Source: an uncultured Granulosicoccaceae bacterium (GTDB taxonomy: Bacteria; Pseudomonadota; Gammaproteobacteria; Granulosicoccales; Granulosicoccaceae). From it: 64,000 nt of DNA. Both the position numbers and the translations under genes were made by a program. The notes below the pieces were generated by a model. The model did no database searches. It was given only the letters and a program-made list of their open reading frames with translations, and had not been told where the DNA came from. This document shows, in pieces, positions 28,061-35,456 of this stretch. Positions within the stretch are counted from its first letter, which is position 1. Each line of letters starts with the position of its first letter. The DNA lies in contig CALGNZ010000040.1 in NCBI GenBank assembly GCA_937957915.1, positions 54,824-118,823 on the forward strand, read 5' to 3'.

Positions 28061-28351
28061 GCAGCTGTGCACGAAGACCCCCACTTATACTCGGCTCACT
28101 CTTTAAACACTATTACGCACGATTCTGTGCACGATACAGCTGCGCATGACTCTGTCTGGCACCAGCCATCGTATTTCTTCACAGTTGAGCGACCAGAACG
28201 CCCTGATCGCACTGCGGTCTGTTCAAGTGAATGCCAGTTGATTGACGAACAGGTAAGATAAATGTCGTCATCGTCAGAATTTTCAGCTTCACCTGTCTGC
28301 AACAATGTTTGCAGCGAAGAAAACTTGAGTGAATTCACCATAATTTGAGAC

Positions 28352-28367
28352 TGGCTCGACATTTGCA
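28352..28367 (+). promoter_or_regulatory. Sigma-54 promoter, unit 5
   Basis: TGGCTCGACATTTGCA, preceded by C. GG at 28353-28354 and GC at 28365-28366 are correctly spaced. The predicted start is near 28378. About 45-60 bases upstream lies an inverted repeat CTGCAA-N6-TTGCAG, a possible activator or structural element. Confidence 0.8.
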
Positions 28368-28377
28368 ACTGTCTAAG

Positions 28378-28740
28378 TGCGGCGGACAGCACCACTTACT
28401 ACCTGGGTGGAACGCAACGTTCGGCAATAGACAGACTTTGCAATGGATGCGAAGTGGAAGATCAACAGGAAGATCTGCAACAAGGATTGTTACCAGTCAT
28501 TTGCCAGGCATACAGGGTCGTAAGCCATATGAACGGTCAGCCGTAGACAAAGGCAAAACTTTCGAAAGGAAGTGACGCAAAGCTTCTGGTCTAAGGGTTC
28601 ATACCTATGACAGCAGAGCTGCCTGAATCGACATAGGGATTTGTCGGATGAATTGTATAGATGAAGGGACCATCATCGTTAGCAATTCCAACAGGCTTTT
28701 TACGACCAGTATCTACACCCACCTCTGCCACGGCACCCGT
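28378..28740 (+). ncRNA. Array RNA, unit 5: GGA-hairpin RNA with internal c-di-GMP-I aptamer
   Basis: Ends are approximate. In order: 5' stem-loop CCAC/GTGG with a CTACCTGG loop (28392-28410); hairpin CTTTGCA-atGGA-TGCGAAG (28436-28454); AGATC-aacaGGAa-GATCT (28459-28476); AACA-aGGAt-TGTT (28479-28491); aptamer 28549-28624; hairpin CGACA-tagGGAtt-TGTCG (28629-28646); and closing stem GAATTG/CAATTC (28650-28655/28683-28688) around GATG-aagGGAc-CATC (28660-28674). It ends about 60 bases before the stop of the convergent FHA cyclase gene, so no plus-strand gene can be its target. Confidence 0.78.
28549..28624 (+). promoter_or_regulatory. Cyclic-di-GMP-I (GEMM-I) riboswitch aptamer, unit 5
   Basis: 76 nt. 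Its arm ACTTTC-GAAA-GGAAGT carries compensatory changes relative to ACCTTC/GGGGGT of units 1-3. GACGCAAAGC, CTAAGGG ... CCTATGACAGC and the closing GAGCTGCCT are intact. This is direct covariation evidence for the fold. Confidence 0.9.
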
Positions 28741-28800
28741 TTTGAATTCTGCCGCTGTATCAATAGCAATCCGTTTCTTCTTTAGCTCCAAACCACTTAT

Positions 28801-29736
28801 CTACGAACCGGCAAAGCGTGTAAGGAACTGAATTGCCCCACCCTCGTCTTGCTCATCTTTGGGTAAATACCCGGTAGCCAGAATTCCGGCTCCGTCAATC
28901 GTTACTGAATCACGATGAACAAACACATAGGGTTGACCGTTCTTTATGACATAGGTGCCATTGGTACTTATATCCTCAAGTACATACTTCCCCTGTTTGC
29001 ACTCTATTGTCGCATGCACCCTGGATGCGGCGGTGTGCATCGCCTGCAGTGTATTGTCGTCACTGCGTCCGATGGTACATTTCTGACCGTTCGATTGCAG
29101 CACCACCGTTTTGCCGGCGCTACAGAGCTCCAGTTCCAGGTTGACGGTTCGTCGCCCGTGTAGCTCGCGACTTGTTGCTACCTGCGTTGCCGTATCCAGG
29201 TTTTGTAGCTCCCAGGGAATTCGATAGATACTCAATGGCGTATCAACACCACGCAACGGCAATACATCCAGCAGTTGTGCAGGACCACAAGGTGTTGCCG
29301 ACAGTCGATCGACTACTTCCTGGGTTGTCATTATTTCGTGGGTATTAGCCAGGCCGGATACGCGAGCCGCAATGTTCACTGCATTACCGTAAACATCACC
29401 ACGATCAGAAATCGCAAGCCCCCAGTGAAAACCTACACGCACAGACAACGGACTGTTTCGGTGCACCTCCTGGATAGCGACTGCCGCTGCACAAGCGGTA
29501 TCGCAATCTTCAAACCTGGCAAGTACTGCATCCCCTACCGTACGCAACAGTTCCCCGCCAGCGGTTTCCACTGCATTGCGCATATTAGTCAGACTGTCGG
29601 TAATAAGCTGATGCGCCTGGCTATCACCCGCACGTTGGTAGAGACTGGTGCTACCGCCGATATCCGCAAACAGAATGGCCATCGGGGTTGCCACTTTGCC
29701 ACTACCGGTATCAGCATCCTGAGCCAACTCAACCAT
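28801..29736 (-). CDS. Class III nucleotidyl cyclase with C-terminal FHA domain
   Basis: 311 residues. The cyclase domain (about 18-190) has MAILFADIGGSTSLYQRAGD with the first metal aspartate, GGELLRTVGDAVLARF with the second, and VRVGFHWGLAISDRGDVYGNAVNIAARV, the typical dimerisation/substrate region. A forkhead-associated domain follows (about 215-300) with CTIGRSDDN, SRVHATIECKQG and DISTNGTYV, which binds phosphothreonine. It would make cAMP (or cGMP) under Ser/Thr-kinase input. It converges on the RNA array; a functional link is possible only by proximity. Confidence 0.88.
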   Translation of the reverse strand: MVELAQDADTGSGKVATPMAILFADIGGSTSLYQRAGDSQAHQLITDSLTNMRNAVETAGGELLRTVGDAVLARFEDCDTACAAAVAIQEVHRNSPLSVRVGFHWGLAISDRGDVYGNAVNIAARVSGLANTHEIMTTQEVVDRLSATPCGPAQLLDVLPLRGVDTPLSIYRIPWELQNLDTATQVATSRELHGRRTVNLELELCSAGKTVVLQSNGQKCTIGRSDDNTLQAMHTAASRVHATIECKQGKYVLEDISTNGTYVIKNGQPYVFVHRDSVTIDGAGILATGYLPKDEQDEGGAIQFLTRFAGS

Positions 29737-29864
29737 TACGCTTCTCCATTTAGGACCAGACCTCTGTAAAGCCGCTATGCTTCCGGCGTCAGAATATTAT
29801 GGTCACCCGGCTGATTCAGTTCAACGGTTATTCGAGTCGCCCGTAAGAACCCGCTAGGCTGATT

Positions 29865-29935
29865 CGCTGCAAAAAGACTTTTTGCTTCGCTTTTGGTCTT
29901 TTCAAAAATGAAGGCCCCGGCTGGGTTGCCTTGCT
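29865..29935 (-). repeat. Dispersed intergenic element, copy 1
   Basis: Read on the minus strand, this matches the plus-strand sequence at 59114-59172 over about 50 bases, including the shared blocks GACCAAAAGCGAAGCAAAAAG and GGGG(C)CTTCATTTTTG. It carries a small hairpin (GCAAAAAG against CTTTTTGC). It lies about 90 bases downstream of the DUF3127 stop in the sense direction. Confidence 0.7.
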
Positions 29936-30021
29936 CGCGAGCCCGCAGTAACGATCAATCTCAAAATCCAGCGGGTAAGCTGCGCGACAGCCAGCAGACT
30001 GCTCGCCTTGGGCGGATTATC

Positions 30022-30441
30022 CTAGAATGGTATGTCGTCGTCGAAATCGATATTCGGCTGTCCGGCACCTGCCGGGACTTCAGTCATTGGAGGCGCTGGT
30101 GCAGGTCCGCCGACTGCCGCAGTGCTTCCGGCAGCAGCACTGGCTTTTTGCGCCGCGGGTGGTGCGGATGCCCCCTCCTGTGCAGCCTCTACTCGCCAGG
30201 CGTTAAGATTGGTGAAGTACTTGTCGTTCCATTCCCTGCCACGCAGGTCGAAATGTACCATCAGCTGACTGCCTTCATCGTAGGCATCAATCAGATCACA
30301 GCGGTCCTGAGTCAACTGAAATTTGACCAACTGTGGATACTGCCCTTCGATCTCAAGCACGAATTCCCTCGCTCGAAAGGAATCAGTTTTCTGTTCGGTA
30401 TCGAATTTTCGATGCAGCTTACCTTCTACTTCAAATGACAC
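30022..30441 (-). CDS. DUF3127 protein with SSB-like acidic tail
   Basis: 139 residues. The first ~85 residues are an OB-like DUF3127 domain (FEVEGKLHRKFDTEQKTDSFRAREFVLEI, WNDKYFTNLNAWRVE). An A/P/G-rich flexible linker follows and the protein ends DFDDDIPF. That ending is the same kind of tip as bacterial SSB (DDDIPF), through which SSB recruits replication and repair proteins. Domain plus tail suggest an SSB-like single-stranded nucleic-acid protein. This is known only by analogy. Confidence 0.82.
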   Translation of the reverse strand: MSFEVEGKLHRKFDTEQKTDSFRAREFVLEIEGQYPQLVKFQLTQDRCDLIDAYDEGSQLMVHFDLRGREWNDKYFTNLNAWRVEAAQEGASAPPAAQKASAAAGSTAAVGGPAPAPPMTEVPAGAGQPNIDFDDDIPF

Positions 30442-30591
30442 GGCGGGAAGACCTTTTTTACGCTAGCGGAACCGGCGATTATACCCGAAAAAATGATGTC
30501 ATCGAAGCCGTTGATTTGATCAAAATCTGCTTCCTGGAGACCAGTGCGGCAACTATTTGTTCATCTGCGGGCTATCCGCCCGAATAGGTTT

Positions 30592-31134
30592 TCAGTCTTT
30601 TACAGAAGGTGCGGGCGGCAGGGATACCTGGGTATCATTTATATGGTTTACGACATTGGTAAAAAAAATCGTTGCCACCGCCAGGCCGATATCAACAAAC
30701 TCCTGGTCGCCGAGCCCGGCATCCCGCCCCTGCTCCACCAGCTCACTTCGCAATGGCCCGGGATTGCTGAAAAATTCATTTGCTATAGCGGTTATTGCAT
30801 CAATCCTCGTATTGCCTGTCGGCTCGGCGCGACGGACGGACCGGCGCGACCCGGTATCGAGCCCCAGCTTGCGAGCCTTCATATCGTGCACCGACAAACA
30901 GTAATCACACTGGTTTTTCTCAGACACCAATAGCTTGATCGCTTCGAGCTCCAGATCACTCAAAGAGCCAGCGCGCAGCGCCAGCTCCATTTGCAGGTAA
31001 GCTCTTAGCGCAACCTCGCTATTTGCGAATTGAAGGTAGATGTCACTGACTTTACCTCCTGCTTTGACGGGCTCAAGGCTATCAAGTGTCGCCGGCTCGA
31101 GATCGTTTTCGTTGCGGGTTGACAGTCTGTGCAT
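30592..31134 (-). CDS. AhpD-like / carboxymuconolactone decarboxylase family protein
   Basis: 180 residues from the ATG at 31134; the frame is open further upstream but would overlap the DsrC-like gene. The AhpD-like helical core has ELEAIKLLVSEKNQCDYCLSVHDMKA, with the CxxC and downstream His of the peroxidase relay, and ends GLAVATIFFTNVVNHIND. Such proteins reduce peroxides or act as thiol carriers. It begins 22 bases after the DsrC-like gene, which is probably in the same operon. Confidence 0.82.
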   Translation of the reverse strand: MHRLSTRNENDLEPATLDSLEPVKAGGKVSDIYLQFANSEVALRAYLQMELALRAGSLSDLELEAIKLLVSEKNQCDYCLSVHDMKARKLGLDTGSRRSVRRAEPTGNTRIDAITAIANEFFSNPGPLRSELVEQGRDAGLGDQEFVDIGLAVATIFFTNVVNHINDTQVSLPPAPSVKD

Positions 31135-31156
31135 GGGTGTACTCGATATAAGGAAA

Positions 31157-31492
31157 CTAAACGCAGCCGGTCGGCTTTGGCAGACCCGCATACTTGCAAG
31201 CCTGTTTTGCAGGGCCCTGAGGATACAGGGAAAACAGGTATCGACTCGTGCCTTTGTCACTGCCCAGCTTTTTGCCAATAGCTTTGGTCAGGATGCGAAC
31301 CGCCGGTGCAATCTCATAGTCGTCGTAGTACTGCCTTAGAAAGTGGATGACCTCCCAGTGATTTGCAGTTAACTCAAACCCGTCACCTGCCGCCATTGCT
31401 TCGGCCACGGCCGGCTGCCAGTCGGCCGATGCGCACAGATACCCCTCTTCGTCTGTCTCAATGGATTTACCATTTACATCAATGTGCACCAA
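31157..31492 (-). CDS. DsrC/TusE-family sulfur-transfer protein with both C-terminal cysteines
   Basis: 111 residues. WQPAVAEAMAAGDGFELTANHWEVIHFLRQYY and RYLFSLYPQGPAKQACKYAGLPKPTGCV are diagnostic of the family. The C-terminal arm has the penultimate Cys and a second Cys eleven positions earlier, as in true DsrC of sulfur oxidisers and sulfate reducers. E. coli TusE has only the last one. No dsrAB, tusBCD or rhodanese gene adjoins. It probably carries sulfur or relays thiol redox signals together with the AhpD-like neighbour. Confidence 0.88.
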   Translation of the reverse strand: MVHIDVNGKSIETDEEGYLCASADWQPAVAEAMAAGDGFELTANHWEVIHFLRQYYDDYEIAPAVRILTKAIGKKLGSDKGTSRYLFSLYPQGPAKQACKYAGLPKPTGCV

Positions 31493-31573
31493 TCTCGTAT
31501 CCTTTAGAGATTTCCGTTAATCCTGAAGCTACCGGGCTTGCAGCACAGTTAGATCCATTGGCCTGGACGCTGG

Positions 31574-32281
31574 CTACATCGCACTGCGCACTTTCTCGAT
31601 AGTTTGCCTGAGCGAACCGATTCTTCCACCATACTCAGTCAGCCCCTCACGAACTGTTGCGATGTCGTTGGCCAGATCAACACCAAACTCACCGGTTTTT
31701 GAGACCTCACCAAGCTTAAACTCCACTATTTCTCGCTTAATCACCTTCACATCAGTCGTTGTGCCGGACTGCACCGTAGTGCCTGCAGAATCTGCTGGCG
31801 CTTCACTTTCTGTGGCTTGCTCCGACGTTGCATTCACAGTTGCGCTGACAGCAGCATCTGTAGTTTCCGGCTCGCTGGCGCTATCAGTGTCAGCTTCTGC
31901 AGGCTGGCTCTCGGCAGCGTCTTGTTTTTCAGCACTGGCGACGGCGGCCTCTGCGTTACCCTCAGCGCTCGAGTCTGCGGCGTTTTGATTGCCACCCTCA
32001 CTAACCGCTGACTTGGCGCTAGCTTCGCTTTGCTCGGTCTGACTGACTAACTGGTTGGCTTCGGTCGCTGTTTCCTCGTCAGTTTCTGCTACTTTTGCGC
32101 TGTCTGCGTTGCCGCTCTCTGATTTCGCGACTTCCGCATCGCTGGCGGTTGCTTCGGTTTCTGAAACGGCTGAATCCTGGCTGCCGTTTTGATAGTTGAT
32201 CGTGCAATTTCTGACAGCTATCAGACACAGCACAGCCAGGGCGATAATAAGCCACAGGCGAATGTCTCTCAGCGAAGTCAT
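31574..32281 (-). CDS. Membrane-anchored acidic Ala/Ser/Glu-rich protein
   Basis: 235 residues. One N-terminal membrane helix (LWLIIALAVLCLIAVRNC) is followed by ~140 residues of A/S/E/T/D-rich low-complexity sequence. The C-terminal ~60-residue domain is more ordered (VKVIKREIVEFKLGEVSKTGEFGVDLANDIATVREGLTEYGGRIGSLRQTIEKVRSAM). No family was recognised. The layout suggests a protein tethered to the inner membrane with a flexible periplasmic stalk. Confidence 0.6.
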   Translation of the reverse strand: MTSLRDIRLWLIIALAVLCLIAVRNCTINYQNGSQDSAVSETEATASDAEVAKSESGNADSAKVAETDEETATEANQLVSQTEQSEASAKSAVSEGGNQNAADSSAEGNAEAAVASAEKQDAAESQPAEADTDSASEPETTDAAVSATVNATSEQATESEAPADSAGTTVQSGTTTDVKVIKREIVEFKLGEVSKTGEFGVDLANDIATVREGLTEYGGRIGSLRQTIEKVRSAM

Positions 32282-32569
32282 AGTGTTTCTCCGAGCTAAT
32301 TAATTACTATGGGGGAATGGATTTGGCAACTGCGAATGCGGGCGACAATCGGACCAGTTCATTGCCCACCACCTACCGGCGGATCATAGCGCATCCGCAC
32401 CAATGCCGCGACTCAGCATCAAACAGGATAAGTGAAAAAGCACACCGAGACTGTAAACTTCATGCTCATAGAGTCTGAGGCCGTTAAACCAAAGCGACTG
32501 AACCACTCACAACAACGTCAGCTGCGCCGAGCAATTAACAACACTACAGACCACTGCCAATGGTATTCG

Positions 32570-33148
32570 TCAGGCGGCTGCGGTGATACCACGTCTGGAA
32601 TCACTTTCACGAATGAGCCAAATGACTGGAATAGCCAGTAATACCATCCAGCTCTTACCAACAATTTGACCTGCAATAAAGTCGAGACTACCAAAAGCCA
32701 GGTACAGAAAAACCATGCTGTCAACCACCAGCCCGACCAGACTGCTGGCAACCACCGCCAGTATCAGGCGTCGCTCCTGCAATGGCGTGTATACCGCAAA
32801 GTCGACAAGTTCAGACAACAGAAACGCCAGCGCAGAAGCAACAACCAATGCAGGCGGAGCCAGCCACCAGGACAACAGTGCCCCAATCAAAATGGCAACA
32901 AGCGACCACAGCTTACCCAGCCTCCTCTGAACCAGATCTCTTAACACCAGCGCCAGCCCTGCCAACAAAACTCCACTGGGAGCCATCAGCAATCCATCGC
33001 CAGGCGTCATAAATCCCGGTCCGACCGGTATCAGGCAAGGGCCATCCAGGGGGCATACAGTACCTACATTGCCCAGCATCCAGTTGGCAGCAGGAATACA
33101 AAGCGTGAATGCAACAAGGTATAAAAAACCTTCAGTCTTGATAGTCAT
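32570..33148 (-). CDS. VUT-family (queuosine precursor transporter-like) membrane protein
   Basis: 192 residues with about six hydrophobic helices. VLRDLVQRRLGKLWSLVAILIGALLSWWLAPPALVVASALAFLLSELVDFAVYTPLQ shows the R-D-x-x-x-x-x-x-G and E-L-x-D-x-x-V-Y-x-P motifs of the YhhQ/VUT family, which import the queuosine precursor preQ0 or related compounds. No queuosine gene is next to it, so the substrate is uncertain. Confidence 0.78.
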   Translation of the reverse strand: MTIKTEGFLYLVAFTLCIPAANWMLGNVGTVCPLDGPCLIPVGPGFMTPGDGLLMAPSGVLLAGLALVLRDLVQRRLGKLWSLVAILIGALLSWWLAPPALVVASALAFLLSELVDFAVYTPLQERRLILAVVASSLVGLVVDSMVFLYLAFGSLDFIAGQIVGKSWMVLLAIPVIWLIRESDSRRGITAAA

Positions 33149-33510
33149 TTCGATTAATTAGTGTTTGTTTTTACGGTAAGTCAGGGATTCTTGAGCGCGT
33201 CATGATACCAAAGAACAACCTTCGCTCTGTCGCCAAAGCACCCGGTGTAGTGGCCCGTGTAGTGGCTGGTATGGTGCCGTGCGGCGAATTTACTAACAGT
33301 AAAGTGCACTCAAAAGAAAACAGACGGTGGAGTCTGCGCGCTGGAAGTCTGCATGGCGAGAGCGTGACATGTCGAGGGCGTTTGTACGATCATTTAGAGT
33401 GCATAGTTACTACGCTTGCCAGAAACGATCGATAAAAACGCAACGGCCGAGCGCGTTCCCAGGGTATGCAAGCAGTTCCCCGAGCACGCAAATGGCAGCA
33501 GTGGTTCTCC
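33149..33510. other. Intergenic region
   Basis: 362 bases between two minus-strand genes. It contains the 3' region after the GMC gene and the promoter region of the VUT gene. Short G/T repeats occur (GTAGTGGC at 33247-33270), but no gene, riboswitch or clear terminator is seen. Confidence 0.35.
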
Positions 33511-35181
33511 CTACCGTTGCGCAGTTTGCCATCGATCACTGCGCCAGGGCTGATGAGTTGCCGGCGCAAGCGGCGACTTGCCAAGGATGGCATCACTCGC
33601 CTTTTCAGCAGTCACTATTGTCGGGGCGTTGAGGTTACCGTTAGTGATTCTGGGAAACACAGAACAGTCGACAACACGCAGCCCCTGTACACCGATGACG
33701 CGGCAATCCGGGTCGACTACCGCGTTCACATCGGCCTCATCTCCCATCCGACAGGTGCCACAAGGGTGATAGGCACTTTCGCAGTGCTGCCGGATAAAGG
33801 CATCAAGTTCCTCATCAGTCTGATTGCCGGCCCCCGGCGCGATTTCATTACCGGCGTAGGGTTTAAAGGCATCCTGTTGCAACAACTCCCGGGTTAGATG
33901 CATACACTGCCGAAAATCACGTTTGTCTTTGTCAGTGGACATATAGTTGAACAAAATTCTGGGAGCCTCGGCCGGATCAGCAGATCGCAGCGTCACTGAC
34001 CCGCGCGAGTCAGATCTCATCGGCCCGACATGCATCTGGAACCCGTGCCCGGGCGCTGCCGACTTTCCGTCGTAACGAATCGCGACAGGCAGGAAATGGT
34101 ACTGGATATCAGGATAATCCACCCCAGCCGCAGACCGGATAAACGCTGCGGATTCAAAGTGATTACTGGCACCAAGCCCGGATTTTAGAAACAACCATCG
34201 CGCTCCGATCATCGCCTTGGAGAACAGATTTAGCTTTGAATACAGTGTAATTGGCTGCTTGCATTCGACCTGAAAGTACAGTTCCAGGTGATCCTGCAGA
34301 TTCTGCCCAACCCCGGGGCGATGCTCGATAACATCGATGCCATGAGACTTCAAATGTGTTTCATCGCCAATGCCCGACAACATCAGAAGCCTGGGGGAGT
34401 TAATTGACGAAGCACTGATTATTACTTCTTTACCAGCGCGCAGTTGCTCAGTTTTTCCGCGAGCCTGCAGCTCAACGCCAACCGCTTTTTTGCCGTCAAA
34501 CACTACTCGACGAACAAAACCGTTGCGCATTGACACGTTGCGGCGCTTCAACGCCGGGCGTAAATAGGCATTGGCGGTGGACCATCGTCGGCCACGCCAA
34601 ACGGTTTGCTCCATCGGGCCAAAGCCTTCCTGCTTTTCACCATTGTAGTCTTCGGTATATTCATAACCCGCCTGCACACCGGCATCGACGAAGGCGTGAT
34701 ACAGCGGATTCTTACGAGGTCCGCGAGTCACGTGCAATGGTCCGTCAGTGCCACGCCAGCCTCCGCCCTGACCTCCATGAGAGTGCTCCATTTTCAGAAA
34801 ATAGGGCAGCACATCCGCATAAGACCAGCCAGCAGCGCCACTGTCAGCCCAATGGTCGTAGTCCCCCGCGTTGCCACGCACGTAGACCATGCCGTTGATT
34901 GACGATGACCCGCCGATGACCTTGCCTCTCGGACACGCCAGAACCCGGCCATCAAGCCCGGGCTCCGGCTCGGTGGCAAAGCCCCAGTCATAACGTTGCA
35001 TATTCATCGGGTAAGACAGGGCAGCCGGCATCTGAATAAACGGCCCCATATCAGTACCGCCCTGCTCAAGCACCAGCACCGAGTGTTTACCATCTTCAGA
35101 CAATCGATTAGCCAGCACCGAACCCGCGGATCCGGACCCCACAACGATGTAGTCAGCGACAGCATTATCTGTTTCAGTCAA
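33511..35181 (-). CDS. betA: GMC-family choline dehydrogenase
   Basis: 556 residues. [21 protein letters not shown] is the FAD-binding N-terminus. [21 protein letters not shown] is the first GMC signature, and [23 protein letters not shown] the second. [17 protein letters not shown] and [12 protein letters not shown] with the catalytic His are characteristic of BetA-type choline dehydrogenases, which make glycine betaine aldehyde. No betB, betI or betT gene adjoins, so a related alcohol substrate is possible. The C-terminal ~20 residues are an unconserved tail. Confidence 0.82.
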   Translation of the reverse strand: MTETDNAVADYIVVGSGSAGSVLANRLSEDGKHSVLVLEQGGTDMGPFIQMPAALSYPMNMQRYDWGFATEPEPGLDGRVLACPRGKVIGGSSSINGMVYVRGNAGDYDHWADSGAAGWSYADVLPYFLKMEHSHGGQGGGWRGTDGPLHVTRGPRKNPLYHAFVDAGVQAGYEYTEDYNGEKQEGFGPMEQTVWRGRRWSTANAYLRPALKRRNVSMRNGFVRRVVFDGKKAVGVELQARGKTEQLRAGKEVIISASSINSPRLLMLSGIGDETHLKSHGIDVIEHRPGVGQNLQDHLELYFQVECKQPITLYSKLNLFSKAMIGARWLFLKSGLGASNHFESAAFIRSAAGVDYPDIQYHFLPVAIRYDGKSAAPGHGFQMHVGPMRSDSRGSVTLRSADPAEAPRILFNYMSTDKDKRDFRQCMHLTRELLQQDAFKPYAGNEIAPGAGNQTDEELDAFIRQHCESAYHPCGTCRMGDEADVNAVVDPDCRVIGVQGLRVVDCSVFPRITNGNLNAPTIVTAEKASDAILGKSPLAPATHQPWRSDRWQTAQR

Positions 35182-35456
35182 CGGGACCTTCCATTTCGTT
35201 TAACAACCATTGAAAACCGCGCCAACCAGACCCGACCGGCAACCTCCTTATGATAGCGCTTCACGCCCGCCCATTCCCTGTTTCAGACGAGGGAAAAACG
35301 ACTGACTTCGCACCATGGACGTCGTGAGAGCTGGTTCTCAGTATGGAGCGGCGATTAACTCCCTGACAGGGTTGCCCGGATACAACGTGCTCTATGCACG
35401 TTCATTTTGTAACAAAAATGAAACAATGCGGCACTGAATGAAAAGGGATTCGACCA

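Noticed and set aside
25574..28740. CRISPR array or insertion-sequence repeats as explanation of the 0.6-0.8 kb periodicity
   Set aside because: Repeats are diverged, contain promoter and RNA motifs, and have neither short identical direct repeats nor transposase frames.
32432..32641. 69-codon plus-strand frame
   Set aside because: It runs into the 3' end of the VUT gene on the other strand and shows no domain or ribosome binding site.
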